NCBI GenBank assembly: GCA_964498755.1
Contig: CAZCIB010000003.1
Span: forward strand, 19,678 to 83,677
Length of the DNA: 64,000 nt
Direction: 5' to 3'
Origin: RZZS01 sp964498755
GTDB taxonomy: Bacteria > Pseudomonadota > Alphaproteobacteria > Micavibrionales > Micavibrionaceae
Of the stretch, positions 23,452 through 33,029 are shown piece after piece. Under the pieces are notes generated by a model that had not been told where the DNA came from, ran no database searches, and worked only from the letters and a program-made list of their open reading frames with translations. The position numbers were made by a program, and so were the translations under genes. How positions within the stretch are numbered: position 1 is the first letter of the stretch; every line of letters starts with the position of its first letter.

Positions 23452-24630
23452 TCACGCCGCCATGCTGGCCTTTTCGGTGGCCTCGACGACTTTCCGCGCC
23501 GCGTCGCCGAGATCGTCCGCCGGTATGATGTCAAGGCTGGAGCCCGCGAGAATCTTCTTGCCCTTCTCGACGTTCGTGCCTTCGAGCCGCACGACCAGCG
23601 GCACGGAGAGCTCGACCTGCTTGGCCGCCGCGATAATGCCGTTGGCGATGACGTCGCACTTCATGATCCCGCCGAAAATGTTGACGAGCACGCCCTTGAC
23701 GTTTTTGTCGGAGAGAATGATCTTGAATGCCGCCGTGACTTTCTCCTCGTCCGCGCCGCCGCCCACATCCAGAAAGTTCGCGGGCGCGCCGCCATGCAGC
23801 TTGATGATGTCCATCGTCGCCATGGCGAGCCCCGCCCCGTTCACCATACAGCCGATATTCCCGTCGAGTGCGACATAGGACAGGCCGTAATTATGGGCGA
23901 CCGTTTCCTTTTCGTCTTCCTCGTCCTCGTCGCGCATCGCCGCAACGTCTTTTTGCCGGAACAGGCCGTTATCGTCGAAGTTCATTTTCGCATCCAGCGC
24001 CATCACGTCGCCGCCCTTCGTCACGACCAGCGGGTTGATCTCGACCATCGCGGCGTCAAGCTCCGTAAACGCCTTGTACATGCCGAGCATGAATTTAACG
24101 CCGCTCTTGAACGCGTCACCGGAAAGGCCAAGCCCGAACGCCAGTTCCCGCGCGTGAAAGGGCTGCATCCCGCTCGCGGGGTCAATGTCGACTTTCAGGA
24201 TTTTCTCAGGGCTCGATTCCGCGACTTCCTCGATCTCCACGCCGCCTTCGGTCGAGGCCATGAACATCACCCGGCTCGTGGCGCGGTCCAGAAGTACGCT
24301 CAAATACAGCTCGCGGTCGATGTCGCAGCCATCCTCGATATAAAGCCGCTTGACCTCTTTGCCTTCCGGCCCGGTCTGATGCGTGACCAAAGTCATGCCG
24401 AGCATGCGATCCGCTTCGGCGCGCACCTCGTCGATGCTTTTGACGACCTTGACGCCGCCGCCTTTGCCGCGCCCGCCCGAGTGAATCTGGGACTTCACCA
24501 CCCAGACCGGCCCGCCCAGCACCTCGGCCGCGCGCACGGCCTCGTCAACGCTCATCGCCGGGATGCCCTGCGGCACGGCGACGCCGTATTTTCTCAAGAG
24601 TTCCTTGGCCTGGTATTCGTGGATGTTCAT
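23452..24630 (-). CDS. sucC: Succinyl-CoA synthetase beta subunit
   Basis: A 392-residue ATP-grasp subunit. N-terminal MNIHEYQAKELLRKYGV, SGGRGKGGGVK, AMVEINPLVV, and VNGAGLAMATMDIIK with GGGADEEKV are diagnostic. It pairs with SucD to conserve energy in the TCA cycle. The ribosome site before ATG 24630 is weak. In the same transcriptional direction come DUF1622, HEPN-MNT, sucD, the trio and sucA. Confidence 0.97.
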   Translation of the reverse strand: MNIHEYQAKELLRKYGVAVPQGIPAMSVDEAVRAAEVLGGPVWVVKSQIHSGGRGKGGGVKVVKSIDEVRAEADRMLGMTLVTHQTGPEGKEVKRLYIEDGCDIDRELYLSVLLDRATSRVMFMASTEGGVEIEEVAESSPEKILKVDIDPASGMQPFHARELAFGLGLSGDAFKSGVKFMLGMYKAFTELDAAMVEINPLVVTKGGDVMALDAKMNFDDNGLFRQKDVAAMRDEDEEDEKETVAHNYGLSYVALDGNIGCMVNGAGLAMATMDIIKLHGGAPANFLDVGGGADEEKVTAAFKIILSDKNVKGVLVNIFGGIMKCDVIANGIIAAAKQVELSVPLVVRLEGTNVEKGKKILAGSSLDIIPADDLGDAARKVVEATEKASMAA

Positions 24631-24955
24631 GGGTCTGACGCCTTGTTTTGTGTGAAAGTCATGAACGGTTTAGCATTCCTGACCGCGTATGGAAAGAGGG
24701 TTTTGGATGGGAGTTGGCAGTTTCCCTCTCCCGCGGGAGAGGGAGGGGCCCGACGAAGCGCGACAGCGCGTAGACGGGAGGGTGAGGGAACTCTCGCAAC
24801 TCGCAACTCGCAACTTCCAACTATTAACCCTTTGAAACCAAACACTTCCGACCATCTTTGGCATAATTTAACGGAGTTTCGGTACAATATAATCGGGTAC
24901 GTATATTAAGAAAATACATACCTGAAACAATGGATTAGAGGGAAAACAGGCTTTT
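24631..24955. repeat. Intergenic region with nested GTTGGCAG, CTCTCCC and CAACTCG arrays
   Basis: The outer words GGGAGTTGGCAG (24709-24720) and CAACTCGCAACTCGCAAC (about 24798-24815) enclose CCCTCTCCCGCGGGAGAGGG and a GGGCCCGACGAAGCGCGACAG core. A close copy of this core occurs at about 52786-52845. A TATAAT at 24888-24893 is a likely -10 for the following gene. A near-palindrome GTACGTAT...ATACATAC lies at about 24897-24921. Confidence 0.7.
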
Positions 24956-27088
24956 ATGGCTTTGGACCGGTCAGAATATTCAAGAGGCATTGATCTCGCG
25001 GAAGCAGGCGGCAAGAAGGCGTTTCTTGCCGCCAGCAATGCTTTCAATGAACCGGCCAATCTTGGAATGGCCAACCTGCGCGATCTGTTTGACGCTCTCG
25101 GCCTGACGGATCCGGCAAAGGAAAGCGGCCTGTTTTCGCAAATCGAGAGGCAGCTGAATGACGCCGCCGCAGATGGTCCAGAAGCCTCGCGAACAAACGG
25201 CGCGGACGCGCCCGCCGCAAACGGGACTGACGGTGACGGCGTTCAATACGCCTCCGCAGAGGCTGATCATCTGAGGGCAGCGCAATCGGAAATTGACGCG
25301 AGAGCCCCGCAAGCCCCGGAAAACCAGACCGCGCAAAACGGGCAGGACCCTGACCCGGATATTACAACTGACAATGCCGCAAGAATGACCGTCGCCACCG
25401 CCGCCGCAGGCCCGATCGGCGTCGCCGCGGCTACGCTCGCAGGCGATGGCGGGGACGATACGCTGCAAGGAAACGCGGGCACGGATGGGTTGGAAGAGGA
25501 TTTGCCCGACGGTCAAAGACCGGATCAGGACATATTCGCGCCAGTCGGCGGCGTTATGACCCAGCAAGCCATGATTGATTCAGCCGCTGACGCTGGCAGG
25601 GGCGGTAGCGTAAACCATGCCTTTGCGTACAGAGGTGAGGAAGGCCCGCGCGGAAAAGACAAGGATAAAGGCCGCCACGACGCCGTCAGTTTCCGCGTTC
25701 AGCAAATTCAGAGCCAGATCATCGCCAACATCGACAGACAAATCGCGGAATATGAGAAAGAGTATAACGATCTGGCCGTTGAACGCGCCGATCTTGTTGA
25801 ACGCAGGGCAGAAGTTGGCCGGGATATTGCTGAATCTGAAGAACGTCTGGATGAAATTGAAACTGACATTAGAAATTACGAGAATTTACAGACTGATTTT
25901 CAGGAGGACATCGCGCGCCTTGAAGACCTTGAAGACAATCTGGAGAGCGAATTAGGCGGACTTGCGGCAAGACATGCCGAGATCAATGAAGAACTCGCAG
26001 ACAGAAAAGCTGAAATTCAGGAGCAACAGGAAGCAGCCGGAGACGATCTCTTTGCTGAAGAAAACGACGGAGATCGTTTCCTCTACGACGACGACGGCAA
26101 CGTCATTCTTCAGGATGAAAACGGAAACGTTTACGGGCTTGGCCTGGTCTATGACGATGATGGAAGGCCTGTACTTGATGAGAACGGAAATCAGCTCACC
26201 GAACGCGTTGAATACTCTGAAGAGCAGTTGGAGGCTATACAAAATCAAATTGACGAAAACCCGGACAAGAATTTAAGCGAATCCGGCTATAACGATTATC
26301 TCGAAGCCGACAGACAAGCGACGCAAAGCGCGCAAGAGGCCATGGCGGAAGCCGAGCAATGGGCTGAAGAACAAAGGGCGGCTGCCGCAGAACAATACGA
26401 CATTAAGGCCAGAATAGAAGAAATACAAAATGAATTAACCGATGTCCGGACCGAAATCACTGCAAGAAAAGAAGCTTTCGAGCACGAAGAGCAAAATCTC
26501 GCAGACAAATACGGTATTTCCGTCGATCAATTGCGCAACGGCGAACTGGAAAATCTGGCCGAAGCCGAGCGCGAAGAAATTAGACGCTTGCGAGAAATCG
26601 GCAACGATCTGGACGAGCAAATCGCCGAGATCGATACAAAAATGGAAAGCCTTGAACAAAAGATTGCGGACCTTAAAGAGGCCAAAGAGCTTGTTCAAAC
26701 GCCGGAATTTCAGAATAAAATTGAAGCTTATACGAACGGCGATATTAGTCTGGATGAGGTGACACAGGATTTCCCACCCTGGATGCGGGACAGCATCAGG
26801 GATGGAATCGCAAGCGGCAATACGGTCGAGGAATCCGTGGACCTCGCGACCGCCGCCGCGCCCGCCGCCGCAGAGGCGGAGCAATCGGCGTCATCTCCCC
26901 GTGCGAATGGCTCCGCCGCATCGCAGTATGACGGCGAGGCAGAAAATCAGCAGACATCCACCGTTGCGTTTAACGAGAGCGCGCAGGGAACGTCCACCGC
27001 GCCAACGCCGGCCCCCGCGCCCGCCGCCGGACCGGCGACGCTGGAACGGCAGGTTGCCCAAGCGGCTCCGTCCATGGCCATGGCCTGA
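24956..27088 (+). CDS. Large acidic coiled-coil protein of unknown function
   Basis: A 710-residue protein without a signal peptide. Residues 1-230 are low-complexity and Ala/Asp-rich. A long coiled coil runs from about 240 to 345, then again from about 480 to 600. Between them lies an acidic Asp/Asn/Gly-rich insert with two related units (YDDDGNVILQDENGN and YDDDGRPVLDENGN, about 376-422) that resemble Ca-binding or hydrolase-type loops. The tail is Pro/Ala-rich (PTPAPAPAAGPA). It begins MAL, like the next gene, and the two probably work together. No family is recognised. Confidence 0.7.
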   Translation: MALDRSEYSRGIDLAEAGGKKAFLAASNAFNEPANLGMANLRDLFDALGLTDPAKESGLFSQIERQLNDAAADGPEASRTNGADAPAANGTDGDGVQYASAEADHLRAAQSEIDARAPQAPENQTAQNGQDPDPDITTDNAARMTVATAAAGPIGVAAATLAGDGGDDTLQGNAGTDGLEEDLPDGQRPDQDIFAPVGGVMTQQAMIDSAADAGRGGSVNHAFAYRGEEGPRGKDKDKGRHDAVSFRVQQIQSQIIANIDRQIAEYEKEYNDLAVERADLVERRAEVGRDIAESEERLDEIETDIRNYENLQTDFQEDIARLEDLEDNLESELGGLAARHAEINEELADRKAEIQEQQEAAGDDLFAEENDGDRFLYDDDGNVILQDENGNVYGLGLVYDDDGRPVLDENGNQLTERVEYSEEQLEAIQNQIDENPDKNLSESGYNDYLEADRQATQSAQEAMAEAEQWAEEQRAAAAEQYDIKARIEEIQNELTDVRTEITARKEAFEHEEQNLADKYGISVDQLRNGELENLAEAEREEIRRLREIGNDLDEQIAEIDTKMESLEQKIADLKEAKELVQTPEFQNKIEAYTNGDISLDEVTQDFPPWMRDSIRDGIASGNTVEESVDLATAAAPAAAEAEQSASSPRANGSAASQYDGEAENQQTSTVAFNESAQGTSTAPTPAPAPAAGPATLERQVAQAAPSMAMA

Positions 27089-27097
27089 TTTTTTTCG

Positions 27098-27354
27098 ATC
27101 GAGTCATTCCAATAAATAATGATCCATTTTCTGCGTCTGATTTTCGCCTGAAAATTTATATTTCCTTGCATAAATAATTGTCCGCCTTCACCCTGATTTT
27201 TTGTCCTGAAAACTTCAAACTACAGAGAAAAGGAGGGCGAGGAGAACAGCGCGGCCGCTACAAAACTCCTTATGCTCCTCTTCTCTGTAGTTTAAAAACT
27301 TTTTTGGCGAAAAACCGGGCGCAAAAATGGATCACTACTTATTCAAGTGACTAC
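27098..27354. mobile_element. MITE-like element with about 50-bp terminal inverted repeats
   Basis: The left end reads AGTCATTCCAATAAATAATG, then ATCCATTTTCTGCG. The right end, read in complement, is AGTCACTTGAATAAGTAGTG then ATCCATTTTTGCG. Inside is an ACTACAGAGAAAAGGAGG / CTCCTCTTCTCTGTAGT hairpin. It has no coding capacity. It is the best-preserved pair of ends seen for this family and fills the 409-bp gap between the two large genes. Confidence 0.65.
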
Positions 27355-27497
27355 ACTTCCGGGGGACGGTCCCTAGCTTGAATAAAACACCTCATCAATT
27401 TGAAATAAAACATTATTCCTGCCCGTTTTTGATCCGTTAATCTTTTTTCCGGTATAATAAGGCAATAAATACGGAAAGTATGAAGTAGAAGGTTTTC

Positions 27498-28748
27498 ATG
27501 GCGCTAAAGACAGGCGATATAAACGAAGTTCAAATGGAAACGTCCGTAAGCCCCGGCGCAGCGGAACTTGACGCCCTGGAACAGCGGCGCGCTGATCAGG
27601 ATGCGCGCACGCACATGATGATGTCTAATCCGATGGTCTTCATGCAATTACTTGGGCTTTTTCTTCTTGCTTTCACTGACCCGGAAAATATGGACGAAGG
27701 CATGCGCGAGCAGCTTTCTGGTCTATTAGGTTTTGATGATGTCGACGCCATGGATCAATGGCGAGAGAATGCAGGCGGAAGCTTTACAAAGGCCTTGGGC
27801 AGCGCAAACTGGTCGGGCGTCGACGAAGATCGCGTCCAACAGGAATACCACAAATACGCCGCCCTCGCCGACAGCGGCAATCCTTTGTTAGAACTAATCG
27901 GACAAAAAGAAGCTGGCGGAGATTACAACAAGGCTTATGGTGGCAGCAACCCGCTTATCAATGGAAAACCTGCAACCGAGTCGACAATCGCCGAAGTGCG
28001 GCAATGGCAAAGAGAATTCGTAGCCGGTGGTTCAGCTTCCTCGGCAATTGGAAAATATCAGATCATTCAGAAAACCATGGACGGTCTGATTTACGAACTC
28101 GCCGCTGAAGACGGCGTGTCACGTCAGGAATTTATGGCTGACAATCTGTTTGACGAGGCCATGCAGGACCGCATGGCGGTTCAGCTTCTCGAAAGGCGCG
28201 GCCTTGACAAATACGTTGAAGGAAGCATGTCCGAAAGAGACTTTCTAAATGAACTCTCGAAAGAATGGGCTTCACTGCCTTATCAAAACGGGCGCAGCTA
28301 TTACGATGGCGATGGATTAAACGCCAGCGGCGTAGACCGGGTAACGGTAACGGCTGCTGCCCGCGTTGCCAAAGATCAGGCGAACGGAAAAATACCCGCC
28401 CGCGGAACCGATGGAGATGACGAATCTGTTCAAGTCGCAGACGCCAAAGCCGAAGCCGAAGCCGAAGCCGAAGCCGAAGGCCGCACATTACAGGGCTCGT
28501 TTGTAGAAGCCAACGCCGCAGAGGAACCATTAGAGAAGCCTGCGGATCAGCAGGTCGCGGAAGTGGAAGCCCTTGCAGACGGCGGCCAGCCGACTACAAG
28601 AACAGAATTCCAAACCGCCGCAAGTGGCGAAACGCCTGCGCCGACCGATCCCGCGCAAACCGCCGAAACGTCTACGCCGGCCGATCCCGCCGCCGCGCAG
28701 AGAGTTGCTGCTCTAGCCGTCCCGCCCCCTCCCCCGGCAGGCGCTTAA
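27498..28748 (+). CDS. Lambda-lysozyme-like (GH104-type) protein with acidic/Pro-rich tail
   Basis: A 416-residue protein. Residues about 130-265 resemble phage lambda endolysin: KEAGGDYNKAYGG, SSAIGKYQII, DEAMQDRMAVQLLERRG, then SKEWASLPYQNGRSYY. The Glu in GQKEAGG would be catalytic. A hydrophobic stretch (about 44-60) may anchor it; no classical signal peptide is seen. The tail is Ala/Glu-rich, including an AEAEAEAEAEG run encoded by GCCGAA hexamers (28446-28476), and ends PPPPPAGA. TATAAT lies at 27453-27458. Phage- or predation-type murein hydrolase is the likely role. Confidence 0.65.
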   Translation: MALKTGDINEVQMETSVSPGAAELDALEQRRADQDARTHMMMSNPMVFMQLLGLFLLAFTDPENMDEGMREQLSGLLGFDDVDAMDQWRENAGGSFTKALGSANWSGVDEDRVQQEYHKYAALADSGNPLLELIGQKEAGGDYNKAYGGSNPLINGKPATESTIAEVRQWQREFVAGGSASSAIGKYQIIQKTMDGLIYELAAEDGVSRQEFMADNLFDEAMQDRMAVQLLERRGLDKYVEGSMSERDFLNELSKEWASLPYQNGRSYYDGDGLNASGVDRVTVTAAARVAKDQANGKIPARGTDGDDESVQVADAKAEAEAEAEAEGRTLQGSFVEANAAEEPLEKPADQQVAEVEALADGGQPTTRTEFQTAASGETPAPTDPAQTAETSTPADPAAAQRVAALAVPPPPPAGA

Positions 28749-28943
28749 AAACCCCTTCCGAAATACCCCGTTCACAGAATATCCACACCCTCGCCTCAAA
28801 ACTGGCACGGCGCATGCATAAAATGCCCGGGAACGCTAACCCTTTCTTTACCAATGCAATTCATAGTGGTGATGAAAGGGACGAAAAAAGAATCCCGAAA
28901 AGGCTCACACACTTATCCACTGCGTTACTCACAGGTCTGCATC

Positions 28944-29840
28944 ATGCCCGTACAACTTTACAATTCGCTTGTAACTTTGGCTTTGGCCATTTGCATGCTC
29001 GCCATCGCGGGCGCGGCGCGCGCCGCCACGCCAGAGGCCGCGTGCCTGCAAACGCTTAAAACCTATCAGTTAACAACGGATAATCCGGAGGCCATTCAAA
29101 CCGCCGCCGGATATATCAAACGCCTCGCGCAGGACGGCCGCGACTGCGAGAACGTGCTCGCGATTTACGAAGCCAGCCGCAGTACCGGGGTCGATATGGA
29201 CCTGCTTATGCTCAAAGCGATTTTGGAAAGCAATATCGGCGAGCATCAGGTCGCCGCCCATAGCTCCGCCCGAGGTCTGTTCCAGTTTATCGAGCCGACA
29301 TGGCTGACGCTGATGAAGCGTTACGGCGCGGACGCGGGCTTTCCCGAATACGCCAATGCCATCAAAATCGGCCGTCGCAGCGCAATTCCGCATTTGAAAG
29401 GCGCTGACGAGATTTTCCGCCCGCATATCCTCGCCCTGCGCTTTGATCCCTATGTGTCGGCCTATATCATGGCGCGGCAGATGCAGGACGAGTACTACGT
29501 CATCCGCAGCGTGAAAAAGAGCAAGGACGTAGACGCCATTGACTACTACACCGTGCATCTGCTGGGCTTGAAGCTGGCGCGGGAATTCTACGCGATGATG
29601 CGCGACGAAAAAGACAAGCCGATCGCGCAGGCGCAAAACGCTTCCTTGCGCGAATCCGCGAACCTCAACCGCCACCTGTTTTTCAAAAAAGGCAAGGCCC
29701 TGAACGCCGCCGAGGCTTACAGGGAAATCGGGTGGCGCGTGACGCGCGAAATGAAAAATATCGCCTATATCCGGGGCATGGAAAAAGAATTCATGGTCGC
29801 GCAGAACGCCTCTGAAATCGCGCCCGCGAGCGGACTGTAA
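28944..29840 (+). CDS. Secreted lytic transglycosylase (SLT domain)
   Basis: From ATG 28944 the protein has about 298 residues. A clear signal peptide (VTLALAICMLAIAGAARA) ends near residue 27. The transglycosylase motif follows: LKAILESNIGEHQVAAHSSARGLFQFIEPTWLTLM, in pieces, with the catalytic Glu in LES and the G-x-FQF motif. It would cut peptidoglycan glycan strands in the periplasm. An upstream in-frame start at 28854 would only add a non-secretory leader. It follows the lambda-lysozyme-like gene. Confidence 0.85.
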   Translation: MPVQLYNSLVTLALAICMLAIAGAARAATPEAACLQTLKTYQLTTDNPEAIQTAAGYIKRLAQDGRDCENVLAIYEASRSTGVDMDLLMLKAILESNIGEHQVAAHSSARGLFQFIEPTWLTLMKRYGADAGFPEYANAIKIGRRSAIPHLKGADEIFRPHILALRFDPYVSAYIMARQMQDEYYVIRSVKKSKDVDAIDYYTVHLLGLKLAREFYAMMRDEKDKPIAQAQNASLRESANLNRHLFFKKGKALNAAEAYREIGWRVTREMKNIAYIRGMEKEFMVAQNASEIAPASGL

Positions 29841-30038
29841 GTTGGGAGCATCCCCCACCCACTTCGCTAACGCTTTTCTTTCAGAAAAACGAAGCTCCGT
29901 TGCCCTCTCCCTGAAGGGAGAGGGATGGAACGGCAAATTCCTCTCCCTTCAGGGAGAGGATACGGAGGCTTGGCGTACAGCGCCATAGCCGCAGTTGGTG
30001 AGGGACACTGACGACTGCCAACCGACAACTGATAACTG
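29838..30038. repeat. CTCTCCC/GGTGAGGG repeat nested in GTTGGGAG / CCAACCGACAACTG words
   Basis: The array starts at the stop codon of the transglycosylase (TAAGTTGGGAG) and ends just before the convergent CBS-protein stop with GCCAACCGACAACTGATAAC. Inside are two CTCTCCCTGAAGGGAGAGG hairpins and the CCCACCC / GGTGAGGG pair. Confidence 0.8.
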
Positions 30039-30041
30039 TTC

Positions 30042-31109
30042 CTACCGCGCCGCCTCTAAACTATCCGGATCAATGCCCAGCGCGGCCATGCGATCCCGCC
30101 AGCGTTTACGGGCCAGGGCCTGCATATCCTCGACCTTGTCGAGCTCGTCGGTGATCTCAAGCCCTATAAGCGTCTCCACGACGTCCTCAAGCGTCACCAG
30201 CCCCTGCACCGTGCCGTATTCATCAACGACAAGGGCGATATGCGAACGCGCCCGCGTCAGTTTATCAAACACGTCGGAAGCTGTAACCAGATCGGGTATC
30301 GCGAGAAAATCCCGCCTGAATTCGGAAAGCTTGCGGTCGAACTGGTCTCTCGCCTGCGCGATGAACAACTCGCTTTTGAGCACATAGCCCGTAACCTCGT
30401 CGCGGTCCTTGCCATAGACAGGCAGACGCGAAAACGGCGTTTCGGCGTATTTCGTGAAAAAATCCCGCACAGTCAGGTTTTCCGGCACGGAAAAAATCAC
30501 CGAGCGCGGCGACATGATATCGCGCACGGTGAGCTTGTGCAGCTGCATCAGGTTCATGACGATTCTATGCTCTTTGGCCTCCAGTATGCCCTCTTCCGCG
30601 CCGATCTCGGCCATCGCCTCCATCTCGTCGCGGCTGAAGGTAAAGGCGCTCGCGCCCGTCTTTGAAAAAAGCCGCGTCAGTTTTTCAGACAGCCAGACAA
30701 AGGGCATCAACGCTTTTGTTAAACCGAGGATCAGAACGCCGAATGTCGGGGCGAGCTGCTGCCAGTACGTCGCGCCCAGCGTCTTGGGAATGATTTCCGA
30801 GAGCACAAGAATAAGAAGAGTCAGAATAGCCGAGACAATGGCGAGAGAGTCATCGCCGTAGATAATCGCCGCCTGCGCGCCGACGCCGGCCGCGCCGACC
30901 GTATGCGCTATCGTGTTCGCGGTCAGGATCGCCGCGAGCGGGCGGTCAAGATTGGCGCGGAGCTTCACAAGCGCTTTCGCGCCCGCCTTACCCTGCCGCT
31001 CCAGCGCGGAGACATAAGCCGGACGCACCGAGAGCAACACCGCTTCCGAAATCGAACAGAAAAACGAGACGCACAGCGCCAGCAACAGGTAAAAAATTAA
31101 AAGGCTCAA
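30042..31109 (-). CDS. HlyC/CorC (CNNM/CBS) family transporter
   Basis: A 355-residue membrane protein with an N-terminal CNNM (DUF21) domain: an ISEAVLLSVRP motif and three to four membrane segments to about residue 140. Two CBS domains follow (about 195-310), with MSPRSVIFSVPENLTVRDF (in pieces) and VVDEYGTVQGLVTLEDVVE (in pieces). The family is linked to Mg/Co efflux. The start is TTG with AAGGAG 5 nt upstream. The C-terminal corner domain is short. Confidence 0.88.
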   Translation of the reverse strand: MSLLIFYLLLALCVSFFCSISEAVLLSVRPAYVSALERQGKAGAKALVKLRANLDRPLAAILTANTIAHTVGAAGVGAQAAIIYGDDSLAIVSAILTLLILVLSEIIPKTLGATYWQQLAPTFGVLILGLTKALMPFVWLSEKLTRLFSKTGASAFTFSRDEMEAMAEIGAEEGILEAKEHRIVMNLMQLHKLTVRDIMSPRSVIFSVPENLTVRDFFTKYAETPFSRLPVYGKDRDEVTGYVLKSELFIAQARDQFDRKLSEFRRDFLAIPDLVTASDVFDKLTRARSHIALVVDEYGTVQGLVTLEDVVETLIGLEITDELDKVEDMQALARKRWRDRMAALGIDPDSLEAAR

Positions 31110-31234
31110 GTTTTCTCCTTAACCAACTTGTCATCCCGAAAGCTACGCCGAACTAAGTCCTAAAAGGGCTTAGTGAGACTTGCTGTCCGGGATCCACTCA
31201 TCAAGCCTTCGCGCCTGACTCGTTTTACTTTAAC

Positions 31235-31414
31235 GACGAATGAACGCCGATTTCGCGCCGAAGGCGCAATTTTTAAACCACTAAGCACACTAAGCTCACT
31301 AAGACTTAATATGCATGGAACGCTTAGTGTCCTTAGTGATCTTAGTGGTTAGATTACAATGCGCTAAGCGCATAAAACATTCGCGTTTATTTGCATCCAT
31401 TCGCGATTAAATCC
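31235..31414. repeat. Nested arrays: CATTCGCG words around CACTAAG words
   Basis: The outer words are ACGAATGAACGCC (from 31235) and CATTCGCG (about 31380-31411). The inner arm AAACCACTAAGCACACTAAG (from 31275) pairs with CTTAGTGATCTTAGTGGTT (to 31350). It fills most of the gap between mdh and the CNNM gene. Between 31110 and 31234 only a weak palindrome (CATCCCGAAAG...GGGATCC) is seen. Confidence 0.8.
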
Positions 31415-31420
31415 TTACCC

Positions 31421-32368
31421 TCAAACCTTGATCACGTCCATCAATTCTTTCACGGCGGCGACGGATTTATCAAACATCGCCTGCTCGTCGGCATTAAGTT
31501 TGATCTCGACAATCCGCTCCGCGCCGTCCGCGCCAATCACGACCGGCACGCCGATATAAAGCCCGTCAACGCCGTATTCACCTTTTAATTTAGCAGCGCA
31601 GGGCAGGACGCGCTTCTTATCGCGCAGGTAACTCTCCGCCATCGATATCGCGCTGGCGGCGGGGGCGTAAAACGCCGAGCCTGTTTTTAAAAGGCCGACG
31701 ATCTCTGCGCCGCCGTCGCGGGTTCTCTGGACGATTTCATCAAGCTTGTCCTGCGTCATCCAGCCCATATCCACCAGATCCGTGAGCGGAATCCCGGCGA
31801 CCGTCGAATAGCGCGTCAGGGGAACCATCGTATCGCCATGCCCGCCGAGCACAAAGGTATTGACGTCCTCCACGGACACGCCCAGCTCTTCAGCGACGAA
31901 ATACGCGAATCTCGAGCTATCGAGAACGCCCGCCATGCCGACGACTTTATTAGCCGGGAATCCCGTGACGCGGTGCATGACCTCGACCATCGCGTCCAGC
32001 GGATTGGTAATCACGATCACGAACGCGTCCGGCGCGTGTTGCCTGATTTTCTCGCCGACGGCCTTGACGATGCCGGTATTGATCTCGACCAGATCGTCGC
32101 GGCTCATGCCCGGCTTGCGCGGCATGCCGGCGGTCACGATAACGACGTCCGCGCCCTCGATGACGTCATAGTCGTTGCCGCCTTTAATAAACGCGTCAAA
32201 GCCTTCAACGGCAGAGGACTGGGAGATATCAAGCGCCTTGCCCTGCGGCACGCCCTCGGCGATATCGACAAGCGCGACGTCGCCAAGCTCTTTCAATCCC
32301 GCAAGAAGCGCGAGCGTTCCGCCGATCTGTCCGGCCCCGACAAGGGCGATTTTGTTGCGTTTGGGCAT
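31421..32368 (-). CDS. mdh: Malate dehydrogenase
   Basis: A 315-residue NAD-dependent enzyme of the TCA cycle (malate to oxaloacetate), of the LDH-like type usual in alphaproteobacteria. It shows GAGQIGGTLA (about residues 11-20), the substrate-specificity loop AGMPRKPGMSRDDL, TNPLDAMV, and the catalytic His in LGGHGDTMVP. GGAGAG precedes ATG 32368. It lies on the same strand as sucC-sucD-sucA, but the coiled-coil, lysozyme-like and transglycosylase genes now separate them. Confidence 0.97.
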   Translation of the reverse strand: MPKRNKIALVGAGQIGGTLALLAGLKELGDVALVDIAEGVPQGKALDISQSSAVEGFDAFIKGGNDYDVIEGADVVIVTAGMPRKPGMSRDDLVEINTGIVKAVGEKIRQHAPDAFVIVITNPLDAMVEVMHRVTGFPANKVVGMAGVLDSSRFAYFVAEELGVSVEDVNTFVLGGHGDTMVPLTRYSTVAGIPLTDLVDMGWMTQDKLDEIVQRTRDGGAEIVGLLKTGSAFYAPAASAISMAESYLRDKKRVLPCAAKLKGEYGVDGLYIGVPVVIGADGAERIVEIKLNADEQAMFDKSVAAVKELMDVIKV

Positions 32369-32471
32369 GTGTTTCTCTCCGGTCGTTTTGTCTGAAGCTA
32401 ACTTAAACCTTTACCTGCTGATATTCAATGCGGTAAAAAAAGCAGGCATTCTTTTGAATACGGAGGAGCGC

Positions 32472-33029
32472 ATGTCTTGGCATGGGGCCAAAAACAGAAT
32501 TCGGCAAGCGTTTCGCGCCGTTTCGGACGCTGTTTTTTCTAAAACGGAAAACGGTCATGAAGTCAGGGTTCCGCAGTTATTAGATGAGCTGAAACTGAAA
32601 GAACTGCCCGCTCAAGGAAAAACGAAAGCGCAAAAGATAAGTGGAGCCTTCGGTGAATTTCTCTGCGTCTCAAGATACGGCGACAGGCTGAAAATACAAT
32701 ATCGTTCGTACGAGCAGGATCATTACGGTTCTCAAACGGCTTTGAAACACTACCCTTATGCGCCGCGCGTCACAATGGAAGGCCGTCTTCAGAGAAATCC
32801 CAGTGGCATTGAATCCTTTAGATTCACCCATGTCAACGTTCATGACGAGCGCTGGAGCCCGGACACGGCGCATGTCAAACCGCTCTTGAAACTGCTGGAA
32901 GGCACGTTAAACCGGGGCATGCGCATAGGCATAAACAAAGAGGATTTTCCTCTCAGGGAGCATACGCTGGCCGCAGCGCCAGATGCGTTCATTCGGGCGG
33001 AGACTCCGGGAGGGCTTACTTGCCGGTAA
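32472..33029 (+). CDS. Hypothetical protein
   Basis: A 185-residue soluble protein with no signal peptide. GGAGG lies 5 nt before ATG 32472, a strong start. The N-terminal third is helical and Lys-rich; the middle appears beta-rich (RLKIQYRSYEQDHYGSQT, in pieces). I do not recognise the family. Its 3' end overlaps the convergent DUF2336 gene by 14 nt. Base composition is less GC-rich than mdh. Confidence 0.6.
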   Translation: MSWHGAKNRIRQAFRAVSDAVFSKTENGHEVRVPQLLDELKLKELPAQGKTKAQKISGAFGEFLCVSRYGDRLKIQYRSYEQDHYGSQTALKHYPYAPRVTMEGRLQRNPSGIESFRFTHVNVHDERWSPDTAHVKPLLKLLEGTLNRGMRIGINKEDFPLREHTLAAAPDAFIRAETPGGLTCR

